From Ascoidea rubescens DSM 1968 (Eukaryota > Ascomycota > Saccharomycetes > Ascoideales > Ascoideaceae): 64,000 bases of DNA. Of this stretch, positions 30,297 through 39,805 are shown in pieces. A program made the position numbers and the translations under genes. Position 1 is the first letter of the stretch; each line of letters starts with the position of its first letter. The DNA is taken from assembly GCF_001661345.1 (NCBI RefSeq), contig NW_017962913.1, positions 935,428-999,427 of the forward strand, in the 5' to 3' direction. The notes beneath the pieces were generated by a model. The model was not told where the DNA came from. It ran no database searches and saw nothing but the letters and a program-made list of their open reading frames with translations.

Positions 30297-31376
30297 CAGC
30301 ATGCGCGGATTAAATACCAGCCTGCTGTCGTTCGTTTTGTGTCTGAAGCAGCAAACCTTATTTTGCACTGCAGAAAAGACGTGCCGCTTACATAACTGCA
30401 GGTGCGGCAGTGCTTGTCATTTGAGCCTGTTACGTAAGCACACGGTTGCAACACTGTTTTCAGATCACTGAGACAGCCTCCTGCTTTAGGTTTGCAGCAG
30501 CAACGTACTGAGGCTTGGATGTCTCTCACCTGCACTATCAAATATATCAACGGTAGTCACTCGTCCGTCACCTGACTGAAAAACTCGAGCTGGATCGAAA
30601 ACGCTCTCTGATTCGTGGCTTTCTCTCGATTTGGGGGCAAAAAGCTGGCGAAATTCTTTGTGAAGATCTCAGCATGGGTTTATATCGCAGCACTTATTTG
30701 CTTGTCTGTTTCTTTGGCATCGCTATGTGCTTACTGTGTGTATCTATTACATGCTCACAGAAGATTTTGCTAGAAATCTTAAGATTGTAGCAGACAAAAT
30801 AATATTATTAATCTCTAAATAATAATTAGAGACTAGCAATTTGATTCAGTATTTATTTCCAGCACGGCGGAGGATACTCTTTCCTTTTTGCAACAAAGTG
30901 CATTAACTGAAAATCCTCAATTTAGGACTGAGAAATTTTCTCAACAAGTCATTACGTAAAAAAAGCATATCAAATCAAAACCAAAATTAAACACCATATT
31001 GACAAACTGCTTTTTAGGCTGTTTTTTTTTACTCCTATATATTTGTGGATATCTTCTTTAATTTTCTTTGTTCAAACTAGCCTTTTACTAAAACAATTCT
31101 TGGGCATATTACATTACATTAGTTTTAAATTCGAAACGCTACTAATAGGTATTGCTGTTTTCAGCGCATATCAGTTTCGCCAGTTACTTATTAGTCAACT
31201 GAATGTGGGAGCTGGGAAAAAAGGAGGTTTTCCAGCCAGAAAGCCATTATAAAAGGAGGAGATTTCTTCAACCCATCAGCTGCTTACTCTTTTCATCCAC
31301 GCTTTAACGTTTGTCGTTCAACATCGCCGACCTTAACTTTGAAAAGTGGAGTCTCTTAAAACGGAAAGTCGGATAT

Positions 31377-31400
31377 TGTAGCCGACCATGTAGCCGACCA
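31377..31400. repeat. Tandem 12-bp direct repeat TGTAGCCGACCA x2
   Basis: Two perfect, abutting copies of TGTAGCCGACCA (31377-31388 and 31389-31400). Further CCGAC cores lie at 31327-31331 and, inverted, at 31368-31372. The inverted core can pair with the next one to make a short hairpin (GTCGG...CCGAC). It may be a binding-site array or part of an unrecognised transcript. Confidence 0.6.
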
Positions 31401-31654
31401 GATACCCTCGGAGCATTTGAACTCTCTCGGATCTCACTCCATCACAAAAAAATCGCTAATTACAAACTGTTAAAATACTATAAAACTATAAACTCATTAA
31501 AATTAAATTAAAAAATTAAATTAAAAAATAAACTGAAAAAATCAATTAGGAACTGAAGTCGAAATTGATTTTATTCAGCATGGAAAAAAAAACCATTATA
31601 AAGCAATATATTATAAATTCGTAGTAATTCTCTAAACTAAATTTATCACTCTAC

Positions 31655-33418
31655 TTATTCTATCTTTTTGGCTGTTTTTGCTTCTTCTCTTTCTTCTCCT
31701 TCTTCTTTTTCTACTTCTTCTACTTCTTCTTTTTCTACTTCTTCTACTTCTTCTTCTTCAATAAACTCAATTGAAATTTTCTTGATATGGGGATTCTTTT
31801 CAATCAATTTCGTCTTAACTACTTTAGATACATTTTCAAACTCTTTAATGTCTAACACATTATCCCATTTTTGTTTGGGCACAACCAATTTTAAATCTGT
31901 AATGATCAAATTAGACCCGCTTCCAATTATATTCAATCTACTAATCTTATAAGGCTTTCTTGAATTGTTATTACTTAACAATTTATCTAAAATCTCTTTC
32001 AAATTGTCTTCAATGTTCACATACCTTATATCCTTGGAATCAATTGAATGATCGATCAATTCAAATAACGAGTTTCTGGCTCCCTGGTATCCGGCCTTGA
32101 TGATCAATATCGAAACTAATAATCCACCAATTGAATCCAAACATGTTATATTAAAAAGATATCCCGATGTTATAGTTGATAGTACAACAACCGAAGTTAA
32201 TGCATCAACCCTGTGATGCCACGCATTAGCCAACAACACCTTTGAATTGGTTTCTTCTGCTATCTTTGATGTGGCTCTATACAAACTTTCTTTTATTATA
32301 ATAGACGTGCTTGCAATCCATGCTGCATTGATATTGGTTATTTCTTTGGTCAATTCAGCAGCTGCGTGAACATGATCATGTCCATGTCCACCATGTTCAT
32401 GTCCCATAACAGCATCTGCAGCGCCATGGGAATGGGAAAAGATGTCAAATAAATGTTGAAATGACACAAAAAAATCAGCCACCATATGAGGTAAAACTAA
32501 TCCAACAATGTCAAGAAAGGATGCCCACCCAATTGATATCCCACAACTCAACAAAATAGCTGAAACTCCTAATGATCCTATAGTCTCGATTTTTCCATGT
32601 CCATATGGATACATTTCTGTGGGTAGTTTTGAACCAAAAGATACTGTTGATAAAGTCAAGATATCTGAAACTAAGTCAGACATTGAATGAACCGCATCTG
32701 CTAATAACGCTTGCGAATGAAAAACAATACCTCCAGTGGCTTTACCAATCGCTAGCCCAACATTGGCCAACAACCCTATCCATGTTATTCTAACACCACT
32801 ATTTTTCCAGAACGATAATTTGCTCTTCTGTGAATTTAATAAAATTGAAGTCGAAGTATGATCACAAACAGTACCAGGAGCATGAGTATGATTTAAAGCA
32901 GCAGAGATGATGTTTTTTGAATTAATCTCGCTTGTTAGATCTTGATTTATATTGGAATTCAAATTCGTGTTCAATTGATCATCAAGTGATTTTTTATAAT
33001 TTTCATTTGATGATTCGTGGACATATTGAAAGCCCCCACCTTTGATACCAAATATCGCAGCATCATTGGTCTCTGTCTCTGATTCAGTTAGATGAATATG
33101 TCCACTATCATCATAATAAAAATCATTTTCAACATCACCCTTTAATGTTGTAGCAGGAGAGTGAGAGTGCGAATGCGAGTGAGAGTGAGAGTGCGAATGC
33201 GAGTGAGAGTGAGAATGGGCATTAGTATTATGAGAATAAGAGTGAGTATGCGATTTAGGAACCTCGAAGGGATGAGCTTTTAGCTCCTTTGAAGACTCGT
33301 TGTAATATTTAATTGAACTTGAAAATAATCTTTTATTAATATAGTGCGATCTCGACATCAAATTCCTTGAGCTTAACAGCCGAAAGCCATGTCTGGAAAC
33401 AGTAAATATGGATATCAT
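31655..33418 (-). CDS. MMT1: Mitochondrial cation diffusion facilitator, MMT1/MMT2-like
   Basis: A 587-residue CDF transporter. Yeast Mmt1 and Mmt2 are inner-membrane exporters of iron from mitochondria. The N-terminus is Arg/Ser-rich without acids (MISIFTVSRHGFRLLSSRN) and fits a targeting signal. A long alternating Ser-His run follows at about residues 66-88, encoded by a GTGAGA/GTGCGA-type repeat. The membrane core spans about 215-480. It holds the CDF metal residues in HSMSDLVSD (about 243) and in AWHHRVDALTS (about 401), and a His/Gly loop (GHEHGGHGHDH). The C-terminal cytosol-like domain ends in a Glu/Val/Lys-rich tail. One gene is seen here, so MMT1 versus MMT2 cannot be told apart. 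Confidence 0.87.
   Translation of the reverse strand: MISIFTVSRHGFRLLSSRNLMSRSHYINKRLFSSSIKYYNESSKELKAHPFEVPKSHTHSYSHNTNAHSHSHSHSHSHSHSHSHSHSPATTLKGDVENDFYYDDSGHIHLTESETETNDAAIFGIKGGGFQYVHESSNENYKKSLDDQLNTNLNSNINQDLTSEINSKNIISAALNHTHAPGTVCDHTSTSILLNSQKSKLSFWKNSGVRITWIGLLANVGLAIGKATGGIVFHSQALLADAVHSMSDLVSDILTLSTVSFGSKLPTEMYPYGHGKIETIGSLGVSAILLSCGISIGWASFLDIVGLVLPHMVADFFVSFQHLFDIFSHSHGAADAVMGHEHGGHGHDHVHAAAELTKEITNINAAWIASTSIIIKESLYRATSKIAEETNSKVLLANAWHHRVDALTSVVVLSTITSGYLFNITCLDSIGGLLVSILIIKAGYQGARNSLFELIDHSIDSKDIRYVNIEDNLKEILDKLLSNNNSRKPYKISRLNIIGSGSNLIITDLKLVVPKQKWDNVLDIKEFENVSKVVKTKLIEKNPHIKKISIEFIEEEEVEEVEKEEVEEVEKEEGEEREEAKTAKKIE
33155..33240. repeat. Ser-His codon repeat in the MMT gene
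   Basis: A near-perfect 6-bp-period array (variants of GTGAGA and GTGCGAAT) coding alternating Ser-His. It varies by synonymous changes, so it is older than a fresh microsatellite expansion. Confidence 0.7.
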
Positions 33419-34317
33419 TTTCAGTTGGAATCAGCTACTTAATTCCAAAAGAAACAACCGTAAATAAAAAAAAAGAACAATAGCAAGAAAAAGGAATTTA
33501 GAAAGACAAATGAGCTAACCAAAAAAAGGCTAACCAAAAAAAGATTAGAAGATAACTGGTTATTTATAAGAATAACATTCAATGATGGAAGATGAAAAAT
33601 TCAGCTTTTTGCGATTAGTTTACTTTCGGAGTTTTGTATCAGATATCGTGATTGGATGCAGAGTGGGGTTCAAATAGTGTTCCGGCCAGGGCCTCCCAGT
33701 AAACGGACTTTTTGGCTGTGTTTTGAGGGGGGCAGCCCAGTTGGAGCCCTATTGTTCTCCAGCCTGAACCATAATTCACACCAAAATCCAGCAGAAGTAC
33801 TCTGATGGAGAAGGAAAAAGAGGGAAGTGTTGGTGGACAGAGATGAGAAGTGAAGAAGAGAAGAAAAGAGATAAGAAGGGAAGAGCCAGAACAGAGGCTC
33901 CAGAATGGCACCAAGAGCAGTGGAAGGAAGCCTGAGTAGAATACAAGCACTTCTCACAGTCCAGCATCTCTGCACCAACATTGGACTCAATGAAAGCACT
34001 TCTGATCCAGGGCAAAAGAACCAAAGTGAAAGAAAACACTCACTCTCGTTCATATACGATTAGTCATCAACCCACACCACTGAATCGAATGCTGGTTTTC
34101 CGGGTAAGCGTTTTCCTGCTGCTGGAGAATTGATGCCGGGTAACCTGAAAAATTTTAACACACAGTTTTTTTGAACAAATTTCAACTCTTCAAGACAGCA
34201 GTTGTCTCTTCAAATCCACCAGAATTGACGACTATCGATCTGCTATTTTCTGATTTTATACATTTGGTCAAGCGAAAGGTTATTTCTTTGGAAAATTCTT
34301 GAAATTCAAAAGAAACC
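33419..34317. promoter_or_regulatory. MMT/NIP1 divergent promoter region
   Basis: An 899-bp divergent spacer with a GC-rich section at about 33640-34060 and two Reb1-type sites nearer NIP1. Three overlapping minus-strand frames (33639-34053) have no protein-like features and lie in promoter sequence, so I leave them out. Confidence 0.6.
34100..34143 (+). promoter_or_regulatory. Pair of Reb1-type sites (CCGGGTAA) upstream of NIP1
   Basis: CCGGGTAA occurs at 34100-34107 and again at 34136-34143, same orientation, 36 bp apart, about 175-218 bp before the NIP1 ATG. This is where a general regulatory factor would position a nucleosome-free promoter. Confidence 0.55.
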
Positions 34318-36900
34318 ATGTCCTCTCGTTTTTTTGCCCGTCCATATGATTCGGATTCTGATTCGGATTCTGATTCATCCACTGAAGAATTGCTTTCTTC
34401 CTCTGAAGAAGAAGAAGAATTATTAGATTCCTCTGACGAAGATGAAGATGAAGACCAAAGTGACGATGAACAAGGAGATGACAATGAGTCAGATGACGAT
34501 GACAAACCTGCCAATGCCAAAAACGATTTTTTCAAAAAGGGTTCCACACTAAAGTCTGATTCCGAATCTGATTCTGACGATGATAACAAAGGTGTAGTCG
34601 TTAAAAGTGCTAGGGAAAAATTAATTGCTGATATACAAGAAACCGCTGACAAAATAGCAGATATCCAAATTTCTAATGATCTTGATTTCTTGTCTCTCTT
34701 AGATCTTTTTTCAAGATTAACAAATTTCTTATCAAGAGCTAAGCAATTAAATCTTTCAATACCTCCTGCTTATATTTCAACTTTAGTAGAATTGGATTAC
34801 TTTATCAGCGATCAACAGCAAGATAACTCAATTAAAAAGTTAAATGCTTCCCAAACTAAGGCCTTCAATATTTTGAAACAAAGAGTTAGAAGATCAACAA
34901 AAGAAGATGACTTTCAAGAATTGATCAAGTTGTTTAAAGAAAATCCTGATGGATTTGAGGAAGCTGCTAATTCTTTAGAATCTCAAAGAAACGTCCCAAT
35001 TGCCCCAGTTTCTACTCTTAAAACTACCGCCATCGCTGATAAGGCTGATATTTTTACTACTTTAGAATCTGTTGCAGAATTACGTGGTAAGAAAAATGTC
35101 AATCGTTATGATCAAATTTCCATCCTTGAATCGGTTATACCAGATGCAACCACTCCTTTTCAATCAATTTTAACTTATCTCATGTTAGTTCCTCTTAGAT
35201 TTGACACTTCTTTAAATTCAAGTTCCATGCCTTTAGAACAATGGAATAAAGCCGAAAAGGATATATCTGATTTATTTACTATCTTGGAAAAAAATTCTTC
35301 GAAATATAGAGTTTTTGAAACTGCAAAACCACAAGTTGACCCATACGTTGAACCAACTCCATCGGTAGATGGCTTTATTGAAATCATTGGTTCAATTGGT
35401 TCTTTTATTGAAAGATTAGATGATGAGTTGACTAGATCTCTTCAAACCATTGATCCACATTCAACTGAATATATTGATAGATTAAAAGATGAACTAAAAA
35501 TTTACAAATTGATCTTAAGAGCTCAATTGTATTGTGAATTAATCAATGAAAACCACCCTGAAGATACTCAGTTTGCTAGAGTTATCTTAAGAAGAATTGA
35601 TCATATCTACTATAAACCAATTCAATTGATAAGTTATACCGAAAAGGTTTCTTGGGAAGGCACTACCAAGTCCTCAAAGATTACTCCTTATTCAAAAAAC
35701 CTGGATAGCTATGGCAAAGCTTATGCTAATACTTTAATGGATTCTTTATGTTCTGTTCTTTACACACAATCTAATGCTGTCTTTAGAAAGAAAGCTATGT
35801 TAAGCCATATTTATTATTATTCTTTTAATGATCAATATTATAAAGCAAGAGACATGCTATTAATGTCTCATTTACAGAGTACAATTCATACATCTGAACC
35901 TATTTTGAAAGTTCTTTTTAACAGATCCTTAGTTCAATTAGGTATGTGTGCTTTTAGAACTGGTTTGATTGCTGAGTCTTTTGAAATCTTAAATGAAATT
36001 GCAACTTCTTCAAATCAAAAAGAATTATTAGGTCAAAACACTTCAAGATATACTCAGCATCAGTTTAACTCTGCCGAAAGACAACGATCTTTACCATTCC
36101 ATATGCATATTAATTCCGAACTCTTAGATTGTGTATTTTTAACTTGTTCATTATTAGTAGAGATTCCACAAATGACCCAAGTTATTGATTCAAAAAAGAA
36201 ACCTCCTTCAAAATCCCTTAAAAAATTATTAGAATATAATGAACGTCAATATTTCCAAGGCCCTCCAGAAAATACCAAAGAATCTATAACACATGCTGCC
36301 AAAGCTTTACAGCAAGGTGATTGGCAAAAATCTTATAATTTTATAAACGAGGTTAAGATTTGGTCACTATTTACCAACTCAGATGAAATAAAACAAATGA
36401 TTCAATCCAAATTACAAATTGAAGCTTTAAGAACTTATATTTTCCAATTTAAAAAATACTATGATAAATTATCAATAGAAAAATTAGCTGCAAGATTCTC
36501 TCTTAAGGAAAATCAAATTATATCTATTGTTTCTAAAATGATATTCAATGAAGAAATAGATGCTGCTTTAGATCAAAAAAATGGTTCCATTTCATTCAAT
36601 AAAAGCTATGAGTTAACCAAACTACAACAACTATCATTGTTGTTAGCTGAAAAAGCTGGTTCATTAGCCGAAAAAAATGAGAGATTAGCAGCTGGTGGTC
36701 ATCAACAAAACCAAGGTAATAGTTCTGGCTTTAATATTCAAGGATCCTCCGGCAACAATTTCAACAACAATAAATCCAATAATAATAATCGTAATAAGAA
36801 TTATAAAATAGCCAAAGATGCTAACGGAATTATCTCTGGTGCGCTTACAGGAATGGAAAGAAAGAATCAAAAAAGAAAACATCATATTCGTGCTAATTAG
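34318..36900 (+). CDS. NIP1: Translation initiation factor eIF3 subunit c
   Basis: An 860-residue eIF3c, a core scaffold of the eIF3 complex that joins the 40S subunit in the multifactor complex with eIF1, eIF5 and eIF2. It starts MSSRFFARPYDSDSDSDSDS, the typical N-terminus. An acidic Ser/Asp/Glu tract follows to about residue 105, the region that contacts eIF1 and eIF5. Conserved blocks include LRRIDHIYYKPIQLISYTEK, MLSHIYYYSFNDQYYKARDM, LPFHMHINSELLDCVFLTCS and FQGPPENTKESITHAAKALQ. A PCI domain covers about 600-790 (the KLAARFSLKENQIISIVSKM winged helix). The tail is Asn/Gly-rich and then basic. The start is the first ATG in a good family match. Confidence 0.98.
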   Translation: MSSRFFARPYDSDSDSDSDSSTEELLSSSEEEEELLDSSDEDEDEDQSDDEQGDDNESDDDDKPANAKNDFFKKGSTLKSDSESDSDDDNKGVVVKSAREKLIADIQETADKIADIQISNDLDFLSLLDLFSRLTNFLSRAKQLNLSIPPAYISTLVELDYFISDQQQDNSIKKLNASQTKAFNILKQRVRRSTKEDDFQELIKLFKENPDGFEEAANSLESQRNVPIAPVSTLKTTAIADKADIFTTLESVAELRGKKNVNRYDQISILESVIPDATTPFQSILTYLMLVPLRFDTSLNSSSMPLEQWNKAEKDISDLFTILEKNSSKYRVFETAKPQVDPYVEPTPSVDGFIEIIGSIGSFIERLDDELTRSLQTIDPHSTEYIDRLKDELKIYKLILRAQLYCELINENHPEDTQFARVILRRIDHIYYKPIQLISYTEKVSWEGTTKSSKITPYSKNLDSYGKAYANTLMDSLCSVLYTQSNAVFRKKAMLSHIYYYSFNDQYYKARDMLLMSHLQSTIHTSEPILKVLFNRSLVQLGMCAFRTGLIAESFEILNEIATSSNQKELLGQNTSRYTQHQFNSAERQRSLPFHMHINSELLDCVFLTCSLLVEIPQMTQVIDSKKKPPSKSLKKLLEYNERQYFQGPPENTKESITHAAKALQQGDWQKSYNFINEVKIWSLFTNSDEIKQMIQSKLQIEALRTYIFQFKKYYDKLSIEKLAARFSLKENQIISIVSKMIFNEEIDAALDQKNGSISFNKSYELTKLQQLSLLLAEKAGSLAEKNERLAAGGHQQNQGNSSGFNIQGSSGNNFNNNKSNNNNRNKNYKIAKDANGIISGALTGMERKNQKRKHHIRAN

Positions 36901-37089
36901 TAATGGTTTTAATATTTTTACTGTATTTTTACGAGAATTCGAATTGAAAACGATATTTAAACTTCATCAAAATTATTTTTATATTTTTTTTATTGATTAC
37001 TATTTTTTTCTTTTGAATATATATTAATACTCGCTTGAAAGGTTGTTTTTTTAAAATACGTATTGAAAATTTTCATAAAGAAAACCATT

Positions 37090-38266
37090 TCACCATAATA
37101 ACTCTTCTTCAAAATAGTCGATTCTTTTATCAGCATTTTGCAAAATAGCATTAGCAGTTCCTGCTCTAGCATCACGACTGAGCTCGTCTGGACCACAAGA
37201 GATAACAGCAGCAGTACCTTGTATTATCCTTAAATACTCAGTCAAGTCTTTTTTAATGTATGGTTTATAGCCCATATTTACCTTTACTCCAGATAATTGA
37301 TTTTTAATGATTTTGACGATTCTCTTGTTTGGAATAGAGGATTCATCAATAAATTGTCTATTTTCTTTTTTCTTTGAAACATGAGGAATAAAAGAGTCAG
37401 GGTCATCATTAACATTGTTTTTAATTCTGTTTGAATCTATATTTGCATTTGTGTCTTTTTCTTTTTCTTTTTCTTTCTCTTTCTCTTTCTCTTGCACAGA
37501 AGTCACAGGTTGTATTTCAGAGCTCTGTATAATTTTTTCTACCACCGAAGAGGTAGTTGAAGTTTGAGTGTGACAACGGACTCTCTTAAGAGTTAGGTCA
37601 ATTCCAGGTTCAGAGATAACATTTTGATTGGAATTATCGTCTTCTTTAATGCTTGCAGTTTTAGAGTTTGTAGTTTGGGACAAGTTCTTGATACTTAAAG
37701 TTTCTAATGAAATAAGTTCCATTCTAGTAATAAAAATGTTGAAATTGATATTTAATTTGGCCAAACTTTCAATTTCATCCAAGCATACTTCTAGCGTTTT
37801 AATTGTGGGTGTGATCCAATAAAGAGTTATTGAATGTTCATCTTGTGTGTACTCTCCTCTTAAAATATCTGCTTGATATTGACGAGCGAGATCCATAGCA
37901 AAAGTATAAACAATGGTAATTCCGACACCGCCTGCAATAAATACAGCGTGATTGTAAGATCTAAAGGCAATTGGTGTGCCATAAGGACCCTCAACCATTA
38001 CTGGTATTTTTACTTTAAGATTGGGGTAATTTTTAATATAGTTGCCGATTCTTTTTGTGATGCCATTTTTAATTCTGATGATGATAACTAGTTGGTTGTT
38101 ATTTTTGATAGTGGATGGTTCAATCAATGTAAAAGGATGAGATTGCCAAAACATTGTTGGTTTTAAAAAATAAAGAAAGACATAACTTCCAGGATAATTT
38201 CTCCACCATCCGGAATGATTAATAGTTAGACGAATTGAATGAACTTGTTGAGATTTATTATCAATT

Positions 38267-38325
<59 letters not shown>

Positions 38326-39805
38326 TTGAAATCGGGATCGGGGTCGAGATTGGGATTGGATTTGATTATTCAAAATAGGATCATCTAGAATTAGTTCACA
38401 ATCAGCATATAATATACCGCCAGATATCAAAATTTTAGCAATTCTGATGAGGTGGTCATAAGCCCAAAAAGCTATGGATGTATACAAGAATTCCATCCAA
38501 CCAAGAGTTATACAATGGTACCAGCAACCAATCAAGAAGAAAACAGCAAGTAATTGGTGGAATTGTTTAAAGAATTCATAAAATCTATTTCTAATTGATC
38601 TAGAAGATAATAAAATGGACAAACTAGAACAAATGGATGCAACATTGGCCCATCTCCATTTGGTTAGTCCCCATCTCTTGATATAATCGCCGTTATTATT
38701 AGAAAAGGTTATGTAAAGGAAAGCGTGAATTAGAATCATTATCCAAACTACTCTTGAAATCCATTTATGATAGATATTAAAGGTTCTATAAGACCAACCG
38801 GTTAAATAGATGAGGATGTTGTTTCTTCCAGCAAATGCGAATAGTAGAGGAATTTGAGTGATTGCCATTATGCCGATTCGATCAGAGATGTAGATTAATT
38901 TCTCATTGGAATAAGTACCAAACACAGCATTTGGCATTGTGAAATGATAATCAACTGAGGTAAATAAAACGACCATCATGATATAAAATATGATAGATAA
39001 GGATTGAGGTCTTGTCGGTAAAGTTCTAACAATCGATGAGATAAATTTCCCCCATTTAGTTGAACGTTTTTTATTAGTATTTCTTGAGAATAATTGAGGA
39101 GTGAATAAATGACGACGTAAATATCTGGATAATTGGCCATTTAAACTCATTAAAATTGAAGGAGCACACCAAAAACCCATATTGTTAATGGTGCCTAATA
39201 AACAAATAAAACCCCAGTATGCAAGAAGTCCAGCGCTAGAAATAGAAAACAAACACAGAAAAAAAAAGATAATGAAGAGAGTAAAAAACACATATTAGAA
39301 TTGAATGAAACTTGAAGGTAAGTTAATGCAAAATGCAAAATAGAAAATAGAAAATATTGGTTATAAGATACCCAAACTTTGTGCTAGTATAGCGATGCTT
39401 CAACAAACTGGAAATTGAATCAAAGGCAATATCGTATTGGAATTGAGGAATTCTGACTGGATAATTTAGATGGGCGAAATCGATTGAATTATAGTCATTT
39501 TGATAGTCATTATATTCGACTAAATTTGTGCTTGCATTTTCAAAGACATTGATCAAGTTTCGAAAGGAGTATTTCTTATTTGCCTGTAGGGAGCAGACAT
39601 CGATAATGTAGTTATAGGAGTTAGAAACAGATTCAACAGTCTCAGAAACATCGTCGATGCAAATTAGAATTGTACCTAGGAAAGCAGGATCGTCACACCG
39701 GCATTTGTAGTTCAAGTCAAGAGAAGGACAGTCGAATGGATAGTTGGTAGCATTGTTGGCAACATATAGACAGGAAGCGCCTATATCGCTCGATATTCCC
39801 ACCAT
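37090..39805 (-). CDS. FRE-family ferric/cupric reductase (one intron)
   Basis: Exons 39805-39372 and 39235-37090 give 859 residues. Fre enzymes sit in the plasma membrane and reduce extracellular ferric iron or cupric copper with NADPH, FAD and two haems. Exon 1 encodes the Cys-rich ectodomain (CLYVANNATNYPFDC, KCRCDDPAFLGTILICI). Exon 2 encodes about seven membrane spans with two HX13H haem pairs (HKWISRVVWIMILIH and HQLLAVFFLIGCWYH, near residues 299 and 370), HPFTL for FAD, GPYG and AGGVGI, and the C-terminal CGPDELSRDAR...FFEE-type end. An Asn run interrupts the FAD region. The splice join gives KFGAGLLAYWG, a family-like first membrane segment. No signal peptide precedes the ectodomain from this ATG, so the true 5' end may lie upstream. 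A TATA box is at 39901-39907. Confidence 0.88.
38269..38326. repeat. ATT trinucleotide microsatellite coding poly-Asn in FRE
   Basis: About 19 uninterrupted ATT units on the plus strand, read as AAT (Asn) in the FRE gene. It is pure in sequence and therefore probably length-variable between strains. Confidence 0.9.
39236..39371 (-). other. Intron of the FRE gene
   Basis: A 136-nt intron with donor GTATCT (from 39371), likely branch site CATTAAC and a T-rich tract ending in CTAG (39236). Exon sizes (434 and 2146 nt) sum to a multiple of three and the join restores a conserved first membrane helix. Reading the second frame from its own ATG (39291) would lose the ectodomain. Confidence 0.8.

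Larger units (their letters stand above)
29994..31654. promoter_or_regulatory. GLT1 upstream region, with an unexplained TATA-linked element
   Basis: A 1661-bp spacer between GLT1 (start) and the MMT gene (3' end). Near GLT1 are TGAGTCA (29996-30002), abutting the start codon, CTTATC (30284-30289) beside CCAAT (30292-30296), and a TTACGTAA palindrome (30430-30437). A second TTACGTAA lies at 30952-30959. The section 30240-30680 is GC-richer. Further out a TATAAAA (31248-31254) is followed by a cluster of CCGAC motifs (31327-31400). No open frame here looks like a real protein. Confidence 0.55.

Noticed and set aside
33639-34053. Three overlapping minus-strand frames between MMT and NIP1
   Set aside because: They are in a divergent promoter with Reb1 sites. 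No consistent frame or recognisable protein is seen.
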